From positions 1,485,618 through 1,549,617 of the forward strand of contig BFEA01000161.1 of NCBI GenBank assembly GCA_003427395.1: DNA of 64,000 bases, read 5' to 3'. Every line of letters begins with the position of its first letter. The stretch's first letter is position 1. The notes beneath the pieces are model-generated. The model ran no database searches, was not told the origin of the DNA, and saw only the letters and a program-made list of their open reading frames with translations. The DNA is from Chara braunii. Taxonomy: Eukaryota; Streptophyta; Charophyceae; Charales; Characeae. Positions 54,691 to 64,000 of this stretch are shown in pieces. The position numbers and the translations under genes were made by a program.

Positions 54691-55287
54691 CATAAGTACA
54701 TTCCCCTCTGTGTTGCAGCTTTGTTTTGAAAAGAAACTCTCAAATATTGACAATGTTTTGACCAACTTTGTAAACGAGATCACGCCCTTCATCATGTCGA
54801 GGAGGCGGCTTAATAAATTTGGCGAAGTAATCTCGAGTTCCGACCATCTTGTTGATGAACTGAGTGAGGAACTCGAACTTCATACCCTCCCCTTCCAGCA
54901 CAATGCAACGACGGTGACTCTTTAACAACTCCCAAACCAATCCCGTATAATATTTTCCCAAAAAACGACAGCCTCATCCGGAGGAAAAAAATGCTCCAAT
55001 GTCTCAACCGTCGCATTCGGCTCCCTTTCCATACCATCATAGACAACTTTCTCCTTTGGCTCCATACCTGTCATTTTTCACTTTGTTGGCGGGAAGTTCT
55101 TCTCCACGACATCAGTCAACATCTTCGACTTTCTCTCTCTCCGCACAAGTGCCGATATGCCAGTCACCTGCTCGCCAGATGATGGACCTACAGCTTGAAT
55201 ATCTTCAAACAAGGGAATAGTGTTGCGATGATAATCCCCGTCGTTCAACAGAAAAATTCCCACGAGAAATGAAAGTTGAAAAAACAT
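54691..55287 (-). pseudogene. MTase-like region, second half (motif I-like)
   Basis: The minus strand reads SALVRRERKSKMLTDVVEKNFPPTK, one TGA, then EPNATVETLEHFFPPDEAVVF in the same frame. A frameshift near 54960 leads to LGKYYTGLVWELLKSHRRCIVLEGEG and MKFEFLTQFINKM. A hydrophobic strand, a G-x-G-like loop, a helix ending R-R, then a strand ending in an acidic residue is how the AdoMet-binding motif I of beta-class DNA methyltransferases (PF01555 type: GSGTT...GRR...GIE) looks. In that class the catalytic motif IV comes before motif I, as seen here (motif IV-like at about 55935-56070). The canonical GSG is not intact. This is an inference from pattern alone. Confidence 0.35.
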
Positions 55288-55763
55288 TCCATAAAAAAAA
55301 ATTCCTTCATATTTCTAAATGATCATTCCAATGTTCGTCCAATTCTAAAATTTTCAGTTTTATTTGATAAGTTTCCGTCTAAATCTGAGTTTTCCCTTCC
55401 AACTATATCTATTTGTTCAAGATGGAATGCAAGTCTGGACGAGTTTATGAAATGTTTTAATTAAACTTTTATTCTACTACAACAAATATCTTCTAATTTA
55501 GATTGGATTAACCTATTCATGACTGAAAATCCTTACTTAGAATAAGAGTCCAATTAAAATATTTCATGAACTTATCCAAACTTTCATTCCATCTCAAGCA
55601 TCCAGTTCAAATAAGAAGGGATACCTTATTCTTGGAAGGAAAGTTTTCAAGTAAGACGAAAAATTTTAAAATTGGAATGACATTTTTTAAGATGGAATGA
55701 AAATTTGATATTTAGAATGTAATTTTACTATAGAATGATTATTTAATTTTGGAAATTTTTTCT
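55288..55763. mobile_element. Foldback/MITE insertion inside the MTase-like region
   Basis: The two halves are inverted copies: TCATTCCAATGTTCGTCCAA, AGATGGAATGCAAGTCTGG and GAGTTTATGAAATGTTTTAATT on the left pair with the inverse of TTGGAATGACATT, CATGAACTTATCCAAACTTTC and ATTCCATCTCAAG on the right. The arms are about 230 bp with a centre near 55525. It is AT-rich and non-coding, and interrupts coherent minus-strand protein on both sides. An intron position is possible. Confidence 0.65.
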
Positions 55764-55789
55764 GTTGTTGGAGTACATGATGACCACCA

Positions 55790-56600
55790 TTCTGTCAGTG
55801 TCCTCCAAAGGCAAGTTTGCAACCTTATATGAAAATTTTCCCTTTGTTTATTGTTGACGAGTCCATTTCAGAATAGACAAGTGAATGTCCCACCTCGCGA
55901 CTCGCCTGAAGAATGTGAACTCACAAGAGCGTGGAACGAAGCACAATAATGTCCAATACTCGCCGCCAAGTTTTCCCATAAACTTCCAGAGCCCATCAAA
56001 CACTTGTTCAGTCCACGTACCCATCTAGGTTGGGCGACACAAATCCAACACGACTGTGTGGCACGTTAGATGTCTGACGACTCTATACATATCCTTGGAA
56101 TCCATCTTGTCTGAAACATCGCACGGTTCCCATTGGAAAGGTACAAAGACAGACTTCACGTCTTGTTTTTTGGAAATGTATATATCTCGCTTGTCCCGAT
56201 ATACGAATGTTTTCCGAACCCCCGGTTTCGGATCTGCGTAACAACTTGTTGACAAATTGAATGAACTCGTCGGGACATTTCTCTGCAAGCGATTTTGTTT
56301 TCTTGAAGCCCTCTTCTCCTTTCTCGTCCTCTCCTCCAAGTGTAGTCGGAAATAACCACACCCAGTTCATGTCTTTGAAATGTTGTTGCTGGTCGATCCA
56401 CCTCTCGGATGTCAATCCTTGATAAACGATATTTATCGAACACATCAAAAAGGTTATCGAAGAATGATTCCTTCAACTTTGACGGCTTCCTGTGAGGGTC
56501 AGAAATGAAGACAAAGTAGTGAAACATTCTCAACATTGCTCTTTCCAGCTTCACAATTTCCACATATGTCTCCATTGAATGTTTCCCGACACTCTGAACA
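55790..56600 (-). pseudogene. MTase-like region, first half (motif IV-like)
   Basis: Coherent protein passes through three minus-strand frames: METYVEIVKLERAMLRMFHYF, KESFFDNLFDVFDKY; then SERWIDQQQHFKDMNWVWLFP, EKCPDEFIQFVNKLL; then PGVRKTFVYRDKRDIYISKK, VFVPFQWEPCDVSD and HTVVLDLCRPT, one TAG, MGTWTEQVFDGLWKFMGKLGG, YWTLLCFVPRSCEF and LSILKWTRQQ. A hydrophobic strand ending in Asp, a short Pro loop, a W-T-E helix, then a strand with FVP is the arrangement around catalytic motif IV (DPPY) in beta-class DNA N4/N6 methyltransferases, although the loop here is DLCRPT. At least two frameshifts and a stop (TGG-to-TAG likely) break it. Confidence 0.4.
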
Positions 56601-56603
56601 ACT

Positions 56604-57660
56604 TTACTTTTGCTTTGGAGTCAGTATGACATTGTCCACGAGAATATCTTGTAACAGTTGAAGCTGCTCACGCCTCCCTAACATAGACATAGCCTTCCAT
56701 GCTCGTACATCTGGACTGTTCACAGCCACGAGGTAACCATGTCCTTTAGTACCCGGAACCCAGTGCACTAGAACCCTGACTCCATTCTTCAACTCAAATC
56801 CGGGTCCAGGTCTCGGCGCTTTTCTCGATTCACCTTGTTTCGTGGCTGGCTTCACAGCATCTCTCCCCGACAATTGTCCATTTTCCCAAGCAGCATACAC
56901 TTGTTTCACCTTCTCGAAGACTTTATTTGTCGCCCTTGCCAATATCATGTAAGGGTCGAGGAAGTCGGACCACTCCTTGCTCCAATGCCCAATCGACAAA
57001 ATAACCAAATGATCAATCCCAGTCAAGCGAAGAGCCTCCGCCGCGAACTTTCTGTACTCTGCATTTTTCACATATGCAGCAGATCCGCCTTTAGCATCAG
57101 GACGGTCCGATGCCAGCCACAACTTTCTTATGTCCTGAATGACAACAATCTGGTGTGGTGGAGTGTTCCATTTGTCCTTCACGTTCTGGAAGGTGCTCAA
57201 GGTGTCGTAACTATCCATGCTCCTATCTGGATAGTAAATAAGCCTTGCAGTCCAGTAATCCAAACGGAGCTCACGGGCGATGTCAGGGCGCTCATGAAAA
57301 CATTTCCTTGCCGCTGCCACATTATGTTGACCGCTGAGAGGGTACCAGTGTGGACGAATTGGAGATAAAATTCGGCAGGTGTCACTCTTCTTGCTCTCAC
57401 AGGTTTTCCTGAAGCGTCAATATGCATTCTATCATGCAGCCCAACCAACAAAAGGACAGGTTTCTTATACAATGTACATACGTTCATCCCGTCAGCTGTT
57501 GTCGTTCTCTCTGATAGTTGCCTTACCCTATGCAACCATTGCGTCGTAAATGTCATCAATATGTTGCTGTCCGAGAAAACTTTGATTATATCTGAACTCG
57601 TCATCAGGGATATCCACAATTCTGTCAAACTTGACAGAAATGAACTGTATGTCTAGCCTT
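56604..57660 (-). pseudogene. ParB/DGQHR-like domain region
   Basis: Coherent protein continues over three frames: LDIQFISVKFDRIVDIPDDEFRY and GQQHIDDIYDAMV; after a shift WLHRVRQLSERTTTADG, KKPVLLLVGLHDRMHIDASG, RARRVTPAEFYLQFVHTG; after a second shift WYPLSGQHNVAAARKCF and a long open stretch to 56604 (SMDSYDTLSTFQNVKDKW, then a Lys/Arg/Pro-rich segment). SGQHNVAAARK matches the pattern of ParB-type (DGHHRLAAAR) and DGQHR proteins, which hydrolyse or bind nucleotides and process DNA. In bacteria and phages ParB-like domains are often fused to DNA methyltransferases. Here a methyltransferase-like region follows on the same strand. The assignment is by motif only. Confidence 0.4.
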
Positions 57661-58200
57661 TAGTTCCCATTCTCGTCGAACTCAAGGAAGAAGCCTTTGT
57701 CGAGATGACCAGAAGAGTTTCCCGGTCGCATAATTTGCAAACTCGGCGGCCTGGTAACTGTCTTGCCCGTGGCCTCTTCATTTGATTGCGGGTGCTCCGG
57801 TGGAAAAATGGAAGTTGTTTCCATCACACCTCCCTTCACCGCTTTTTCATTTGGCTGCTGTTTTTTCTTCGTGGCCGCCTCAGCCTCTTGTATATGCTGG
57901 GCCGCCTCATCCATTGGCAGAAGTTTAACCTTTCGTTTGTGACCCCCTTCCTGCTTGTTTTTTTTACTGTCCAAAGCACTTCTCCTCTCTTGCCTGTTCT
58001 TCCTCTTTTTCTCAGCGAGCCCTGCGATATCGACATGCGCCGTCACGCCCATCATTTCGTGGTGCATTCCCCCGCCCCCGCGACGCACATCTCATTGTCG
58101 TTGTCCTGGTGGAACCTGCCGTTCTTGTTCGCGACCCCGACGCACATCTTGATATCCTCCCTCGCTGACCGTTTCCTGTTCTTGCCCTTCACCCTCATAT
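57660..58200 (-). pseudogene. Basic/acidic linker upstream of the ParB-like part
   Basis: A minus-strand frame of 142 codons (58088-57660) reads MMGVTAHVDIAGLAEKKRKN, then a strongly basic Lys/Arg stretch (KRKNRQERRSALDSKKNKQ, HKRKVKLLPMDEAAQHIQ), likely nuclear-targeting, and PGNSSGHLDKGFFLEFDENGN before a TAG. The next frame below continues directly into the ParB-like region, so the stop may be a nonsense change or a splice site. There is no enzymatic motif. Confidence 0.45.
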
Positions 58201-58219
58201 TCCATCCCCAGACCACCCT

Positions 58220-59385
58220 CTAATGTGCCGCCCCTTTCGCTGATAGTATGCTCACTATCTCCTTCTTGTTCTTTTTCACGTTTTCCTTTCTCATCGTCAC
58301 CCTCCGCATATTCTTTTTGTTCTTCACTGGTTCTGAATCTTCCTTGCTGTTCTCCTCATCTTCATGTCCAAAATATTCAAGGACCCCTTCAGCAGTGCTT
58401 GGCATGGTGTAGTCATAGTGCGGTTGGCAGACCAAGTCAAAAGGTTCCTTGGTTGCTGCTGGTCCGGACTTCATAGGGGCAGATGGCATGACTTAACCGT
58501 GGTACGGACCTTTCTCCCCGATCTGGCCAGATTTCGGAACTCGCGGTGTAATAGCAGGAGTCCGATGCCCAATTGGAGGGCGGATCCCTATTGTGAGCAG
58601 TTTCGATGAGGATGCTGCCTCCAAGAATGTCGAAAGCACACTTTTCGGCTCAGATATGCGGTCTTCAGCATGCACTACCCGCTCATGCCCTGCAACCACA
58701 TTACTGTCGAAGAATTCGAAAACCGCGACAAGGTCTGGCAACGTCAATTTCTTCGTTCCCGGCGGATTGAAGATATTAACAAGCGACTTGCCGTATCCTG
58801 CGTGCTTGTCTCATCGAAGAGCAACGTGCTTGACATTTGACACCCGCTGTCTTTTACCGTTCAAGACCATAGTCATCTCCATCATTGCGAACGGTTTACC
58901 TTATCCACTCCATTTCACCACGCCCCAATCGGTGCAATAGTATCTTTTATGACAACATATAGAACTAGTCCACTCGAGGATTCCCCTATGCCACCCACCG
59001 AGTCCAACATCCAGTACTTGTCTTTGTGGTCGACGACGGGCACATCGTCTCCCACACCTGCCACGGACGTGTCACCAGACCTTTTACGCATGTGCACGTC
59101 ATCTATCGCAGATTTCGCCTGCCGACCACCAGGTATTCGCTCCTGACCCGCAGGTCCGACACTCATCAACATAGCCACATCCGATCCAGAACCACGAACA
59201 CGAGTGGACGGAGTGCCCGTGGAAGGCGGACCCCGTTGGACCGGGGTGCGTTGGCCCTTAGATCCCAGTATCTCCTCTTTCCCCATGGCAGTGGTCGGCG
59301 TCCCCTTTGACTTTTTCGGCAAATGTTCCATGCTCCCTGAACTTGTACTAGCACGTCGTTTGCTTTGCTTACCCTTCCGATCCAT
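58220..59385 (-). pseudogene. N-terminal coding region of the minus-strand block
   Basis: The frame opens with ATG at 59385: MDRKGKQSKRRASTSSGS and MEHLPKKSKG, a basic, probably nuclear-targeting start, then Gly/Ser/Pro-rich text and KYWMLDSVGGIGESSSGLVLYVV to a TGA near 58915. Below it, frames carry RVSNVKHVALR, GYGKSLVNIFNPPGTKKLTLPDLVAVFEFFDS, AGHERVVHAEDRISEP and, from 58489, TKEPFDLVCQPHYDYTMPSTAEGVLEYF then an acidic to basic tail ending 58220. The stretch with NPPGTKKLTLPDLVAVFEFF is protein-like but unrecognised. This is the 5' end of the 49.4-59.4 kb block. Confidence 0.5.
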
Positions 59386-59521
59386 TGTGAGAGGTTTCTC
59401 AAATTTGAAAGGAAACGCACAAGTGCAAACGCAATCATTGCCTTGCAGCAGTCTTCATACCATAAAAAAGCAGAACAGGATGAGATATGGACATGAAAAA
59501 ACAGTCTTGGCACACCGGGCG

Positions 59522-60330
59522 AACATCATGTACGAAAATTCGGACACGACGATGAAACTGTGGCAATATTGTGTGCCCACGAGACAGACACTTCAGTGGC
59601 GGTCGTGTCCGACACGACCGCGATTAGTAAAGGTTCTGCGGCGGGGCAACGACGCACACACTCTTCAGCGGCGATCGTGTCGAACACGAGAAACAAAGGA
59701 CGGGAGTTGTCGTGTCCGACACGACGAAGAGGAGTACAGACCAGGACTTGACGTGTCGAACACAACCAATAGAGGCAAGTACAGGTCGGGAGGTAATGTC
59801 TCTTCTTGTTCGACACGACAAAAGTTCACACCGATGAGCCGAGCAAGACAACAACTGCAATCGGTCAGCCAACGACGTATTTTGCAAAACATCAAGATCG
59901 AGTCGGATACGATGATGAAAGCGGGGCAATATTGGTGCACCAGGAAACTGTCCCTTAACCTCGTGGTTGTGTCCGACTCAACGGTGGTTAGTGCCGGTCC
60001 TGAGGTCGCGCAAAGACGCACGCACTCTCCCATGGCGATCGTGTCGAACACGACAAACAGAGGACGAAAGTTGTCGTGTTCGACACGATGACGTTAAGCA
60101 CAGGGCAGGACTTGCCGTGTCGAACACGAGGAAAAGAGGTCGTCGTGTGCGACATGTCAAGCACAGGTCGGGAGTTCATGCGTCTTCGTGCTCGACACGA
60201 CATAGCCCACACGGATTACTCTGGCGAGTTCATGTGTCTTCGTGTTCGACACAATAAAGCTAACATGGATGAGTCAAGAGAGACATGTCAAATCCACAGA
60301 GTCGGCAGAAAGTGTCAGTCGACGACAGTC
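59522..60330. repeat. Palindrome-rich arm with a 366-bp tandem duplication
   Basis: Palindromes of the type TCGTGTTCGACACGA (variants CGTGTCCGACACG, CGTGTCGAACACG) occur about every 40-60 bp. The block starting AACATCATGTACG (59522) is repeated from 59888 (AACATCAAGATCG) with the same order of landmarks (GGCAATATTG, CGATCGTGTCGAACACGA, GACTTG-CGTGTCGAACAC, ACAGGTCGGGAG). It mirrors the right arm at 61895-63380. Frames across it are incidental. Confidence 0.75.
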
Positions 60331-61895
60331 AAGCGAGATATGTCAAATCAACAGTATTAACAGAAAGACTCATTGGACAACAATCGTTTGTTCACAGGCC
60401 ATCGAAATACATGATGAGGACAACAATCACACACTGCACATTTGTCGGTCAATGGAAAGTCCATTAGAATGCAGTCCAAAAATTCAAAAACGCGACAATT
60501 TGTTCATGTTCATGGCATCACGAGAAAAAAAGTTGCCAACAGCGGACTGTTCGTACCGGAAAAAAGATCGTTTTCGAAACACTGACAATGGAAGTGTCGG
60601 ACAAGCAGATGAAACGAAGAATGAACAATGTGGACAATGCCAACTACAACAACGACATGAACGACAAATAGAAAAACGCATCCAACGGCCAAAAACACCT
60701 AACGACGACGGGAAACGACCAAGGACATCTAACGACGACGGGGAACTCTCCCGCTGTTGCACCCATCCGATATGCCAAACACCGATCCAAAGGTCAAATA
60801 TTGTGGTTCCTCGGCGGTGGCCATCTCAGCGAAGACGGAAATGTAATTTATGCGCATGAAGCCGGACTTTCCGCCGAGTGAACAGCCTATAGCATCCCGA
60901 ATAGAGATCAGTTTTGTCTCAACCTCACGCTATGCGCTGACGTCATCCACCTTGCCACCGACAACGATATCCAATTTCTCATTGATTTCTCTTTGAACTA
61001 AACTCATATCCCTTCCGGACATATACAACTCATTACTGGACACATACACGACAGCGTCAGTCAAGTTCCTGGTCCTGTTCGAACATGCAATGCAGAGGAC
61101 CCTACAAAAAGTGAATTCTCTGAGACGCAATCTCACACAGCAATATAACACTGCACGAGGCGACAGACTAGGAGACCGCAAAGGATACTGATCGAGGAAC
61201 TCTGAGTGTCGCGCGCAGTCGAGCTCCTGTTTCATCACACGGCCACATGTGTGTGACGAGGATGTCACGTATTCGCAATCTAGAACACTGAAAAGGCTGT
61301 TCAGTTTCAACTGCTTACACAACTGACGCAATCACACGGGATCTAGCACATCGGAGCGCATAGGAATATAACTTCCGAAGTCCAACATATTCGCGAACTT
61401 ACAGTCTTTTGCCCACAGGCACTTCGTGATCATGTTCTCTCAGTGATACTCTTTCCAAGAGTCCAACGGTTCCTCGATAAACGGGACGACCGACATCCAA
61501 GGATCACACTCGAAGTCCGCCGAACTCGCGCTGGCGACGGTTGTGTGCTCCCGACATCGGCGGATGTGCAGCGCACAAGGAGGAAAAGGGTGTGCCTTTC
61601 ATTCACGCCAAATTGCAGCGGTCATCCTGTGAGAGATCTCCATCGCAACCGCGAAGCGCCCTGCATGGCATAAGTTCAGCAATCAACAACGGCACAACGT
61701 CGACGGAGCAGAGAAAAATTGTTCTCGTCCTGACAATGCAAACAAACTGAAGAGAACAATTGTCTTCGGCCTGACAATGCAAACAAACAAGCTCACACGA
61801 CATCGCAAGACGTGTGTCTTCGGCCTGATAATCCAAATGAACTGAAAAAAACAATTATCTTCGGCTTGATAATGCAAACAAACGGAAGAGAACAA
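60331..61895 (-). pseudogene. Unrecognised minus-strand coding remnant between palindrome arms
   Basis: Between the arms the minus strand carries a coherent but broken protein. From about 61515: FECDPWMSVVPFIEEPLDSW, stop, ENMITKCLWAKDCKFANML, stop, LRQLCKQLKLNSLFSVLDCEY (61331-60930, 133 codons), CSNRTRNLTDAVVYVSSNELYMSGRDM, REINEKLDIVVGGKVDDVSA, stop, REVETKLISIRDAIG, FMRINYISVFAEMATAEEP and FGSVFGISDG to about 60740. There is no motif I recognise. A tandem repeat of TCTTCGGCCTGACAATGCAA occupies 61720-61895. The plus-strand frame 60242-60859 overlaps and looks like a shadow. Confidence 0.35.
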
Positions 61896-62387
61896 TTGTC
61901 GTCGGTTGTCGTGTTCAACACGACGGTCGTCGCTCGCCGGTAATGTCCGACATTGGACCATATGGCTCAAGAGGTCGAGGGCGCAGTGGAAAGTGACGGT
62001 TGTCGAGGTCCAAACGACGACCTAAACTGCTCATGCATACACGACTCTGGCGGCCGATCGTCGTGCCCAACACGATGACCAAAATATCAGCTTCCCGCGG
62101 ACACTACCCGAGTTCACTTGTTGGACACGACAATCGGCCACGGATTTCTAACCCACAACAATGGACGACATTCACCATGTTCCGTATCTGAAGCAGTGTC
62201 TATGCCTGAAAGGTGTAGTTGACCACCAAACACCGTGGGGCTGGACACGACAACCCCGGACTTGTGCTTTCATCAAACGTTTGTGAGCGGTTGTCGTGTC
62301 GAACACGACAAACACAGCCAACCCAGCATTGGCAGTCGCCTGCAGACACGTTATGCCTTCGGCGTGAATGCCCTTCCTCTAGGGTCG
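61896..62387. repeat. Palindrome-rich arm, right side
   Basis: Scattered TCGTGTTCAACACGA, TCGTGCCCAACACGA and TGTCGTGTCGAACACGACA palindromes continue the motif of the left arm and lead into the 18-bp satellite. Confidence 0.65.
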
Positions 62388-63262
62388 AACACGATAGTCG
62401 AGTCCGACACGATCGTCTCACTCGACACGATCGTCGTGTTCAACACGAATGCCGTGCTAGACAGGATTGTCGTGTTGGACACGACGATCGTGTTCGACAC
62501 GACGTTCTTGTCCGATTCGTCGATCGTGCTGGACTCGACGATTGTGTTGGACTTGACGATTGTGTTCTACTTGACGATCGTGTCAGACTCGACGATCGTG
62601 TTCGACACGACGATTGTCTTCAACTCGACGACTATGTTCTACCTGACGATTGTGTCGGACTCGACGATCGTGTTCGATACGACGATCGTCTTCGACTCGA
62701 CGATCGTATTCTACCTAACGATCGTGTCGGACTCGACGATCGTGTCGAACTCGACGATCGTGTTGGACTCGATGATCGTGTTCTACAAGACGATCGTGAC
62801 GGACTCGACGATTGTGTTGGACGACGATCGTGTCGGACTCGACGATCGTGTTGGACTCGACGGTCATGTTCGACACGGCGATCGTGACGGATTCGACGAT
62901 CGTGCTAGACTCGACGATCGTGTTCTACTCGACGACTGTGTTCTCGACCTGACGATTGTGTCGGACTCGACGATCGTGTCGGACACGACGATCGTGTTGG
63001 ACTCGACGATCGTGTTCTACCTGACGATCGTGTCGGACTCGACGATCGTGTTGGACGTGTTCGACACGACGATCGTGTCGGACTTGATGATCGTGTCGGA
63101 CTCGACGATCATATCGGACTCGACGATCGTGTCGGACTCGACGATCGTGTCAGACGTGTTCGACACGACGATGGTGACGGACTCGACGTTCGTGTTGGGC
63201 TCGACGATCGTGTTCGACTGGACGATCGTGTTCGACTCAACGATCGTGTTCAACTCGACGAC
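62388..63262. repeat. 18-bp satellite GACTCGACGATCGTGTTC
   Basis: Around 45 units of an 18-bp repeat, GACTCGACGATCGTGTYS, run in mostly perfect phase with occasional 6- to 12-bp insertions. Each unit contains CGATCG and half of the CGTGT...ACACG palindrome. The 351-codon plus-strand frame (62235-63290) reads as a hexapeptide repeat of the type DSTIVF, and the minus strand is also open because the unit is nearly self-complementary. No ATG context, codon constraint or signal supports a real protein. Confidence 0.9.
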
Positions 63263-64000
63263 AGGGCACTGTCGAGGTGTTTCGTCGTGAAAATTTTGCT
63301 GCGTCAACGTTCTCGTCGTGTTCGATTCGACCATGTCCCTCCGTCATCGTGTTCGACACGACCGCTGTCAAGTGGAAGTGCCACTTGGCGTTCCGTGGTT
63401 GCATCTCGGCTGTCTGGTTACATCCTCACCATTTATTCCTATGGACTTGGGGTGCTACGGTGTGGTCCTTCGTCGCGTACTGGGATCGTCGTCTACTGCG
63501 CTCCTTCGTCTCGACCTGGGGTCCTGCGTGTGAAGCTTCGCTGTGGTCATGAGTGCTCCGGCGCCAACGAGCCTCCGCTGCGCTCCGTCGTCGTGTCTTG
63601 GGTGCTCCGGCGCCAACGAGCCTCCGCTGCACTCCGTCGTCGTGTCCTGTGGTCATCTGCTGGGCAAGAACCTCCGCTGCGTTGCACTGTCGCTGCATTG
63701 TCCTCCGAAAGCCAGAAATGGAAAGTGGTGGGCCCCCTCCATATATATAGTTTTTCGGTTTGGCCATTCAGATGCGCGGAATGGTCGTCGGATCCCGAAA
63801 ATCCGATGGTCGGGATCCGATGTGGATCCGTTGGTGCCTCCGGTGCACCGCCTCGTTTTACCCCCCGTGAATCTTGGCCGTCGAATCGTCGGGCAGCTGA
63901 CGACCACGATAATTTTTCTCCCTAGAACGGGCCCGGGCCAAAGCGGAACCGCAGGAACGACGTTTCGTGACTGGGTGTGTCCCTGTGCTACAGATGAACG
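63263..64000. other. Distal flank with short tandem repeat
   Basis: A last palindrome TCGTGTTCGACACGA lies near 63349. A 50-bp direct duplication occupies about 63556-63655 (GCTCCGGCGCCAACGAGCCT, CCGTCGTCGTGTC). CCATATATATAG near 63739 could serve as a TATA box, but no gene beside it was recognised. 63780-63830 repeats GGATCCG/CGGATCC. No coding call is supported. Confidence 0.4.

Noticed and set aside
62388-63262. CRISPR array
   Set aside because: Units are 18 bp and contiguous without unique spacers, and the genome is eukaryotic.
62235-63290. A 351-residue hexapeptide-repeat protein (beta-helix or antifreeze-like)
   Set aside because: It is a shadow of an 18-bp satellite. The other strand is open too, and there is no start context or non-repeat domain.
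63735-63755. Promoter with TATA box CCATATATATAG
   Set aside because: No gene in either direction could be recognised, so the match is not evidence of a promoter.

Overview
The window looks like nuclear DNA of a large, repeat-filled plant-type genome. The evidence is: several L1-clade LINEs with a plant-type layout (ORF1 with a CCHC zinc knuckle, then endonuclease, reverse transcriptase and a zf-RVT zinc finger); many foldback or MITE-like elements; long microsatellites; and two assembly gaps (N runs at 5663-6383 and 46774-47375, plus single Ns at 14305 and 30985). No rRNA, bacterial operon or CRISPR array is visible. A streptophyte is likely. A charophyte alga such as Chara is my best guess from the style of the LINE and ParB-like proteins, but this is recollection and was not tested.

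Layout. 1-8.2 kb: repeats and non-autonomous elements (hAT-like element 1051-1773, MITE 3013-3335, element 5209-7159 around gap 1, and arrays of short dispersed motifs). 8.2-12.5 kb: no recognisable gene. 12.5-27.2 kb: a mosaic of three dispersed repeats (called here R-A, R-B and R-C) with two inserted MITEs and a duplicated foldback element beside a GT microsatellite. 27-31 kb: no recognised gene. 31-48.9 kb: a LINE graveyard with LINE-A (+, 31.0-34.2 kb), LINE-E (-, 34.2-35.5 kb), LINE-D (-, 36.1-40.3 kb) and LINE-C (+, 42.0-48.9 kb, split by an insertion containing gap 2). 49.4-59.4 kb: a minus-strand block of decayed coding sequence. 59.5-63.4 kb: palindrome-rich arrays around an unknown coding remnant, ending in an 18-bp satellite. 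63.4-64 kb: short tandem repeats.

Two things stand out. First, several MITEs share an internal core, end in CT-initial termini and are flanked by 8-bp target duplications, yet their two arms are built from different short palindromic motifs in different copies: GTTCGC (3013-3335 and 21583-21892), GTCCGG (50756-51134) and GCCCGGGC (14175-15796). Both arms of one copy always carry the same motif. Second, the 49.4-59.4 kb minus-strand block carries, in order, a basic N-terminus, a ParB/DGQHR-like motif (SGQHNVAAARK), features resembling a beta-class DNA methyltransferase, Gly/Ser repeats, and a Ulp1 (C48) protease domain with its His-Asp-Gln-Cys residues. This block could be a decayed mobile element or a host gene derived from one.

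Almost every coding region here is a pseudogene. Most in-frame stops in the LINEs and in the minus-strand block fall where Gln or Trp is expected, as C-to-T or G-to-A transitions would produce. This fits loss of methylated cytosines in silenced repeats.
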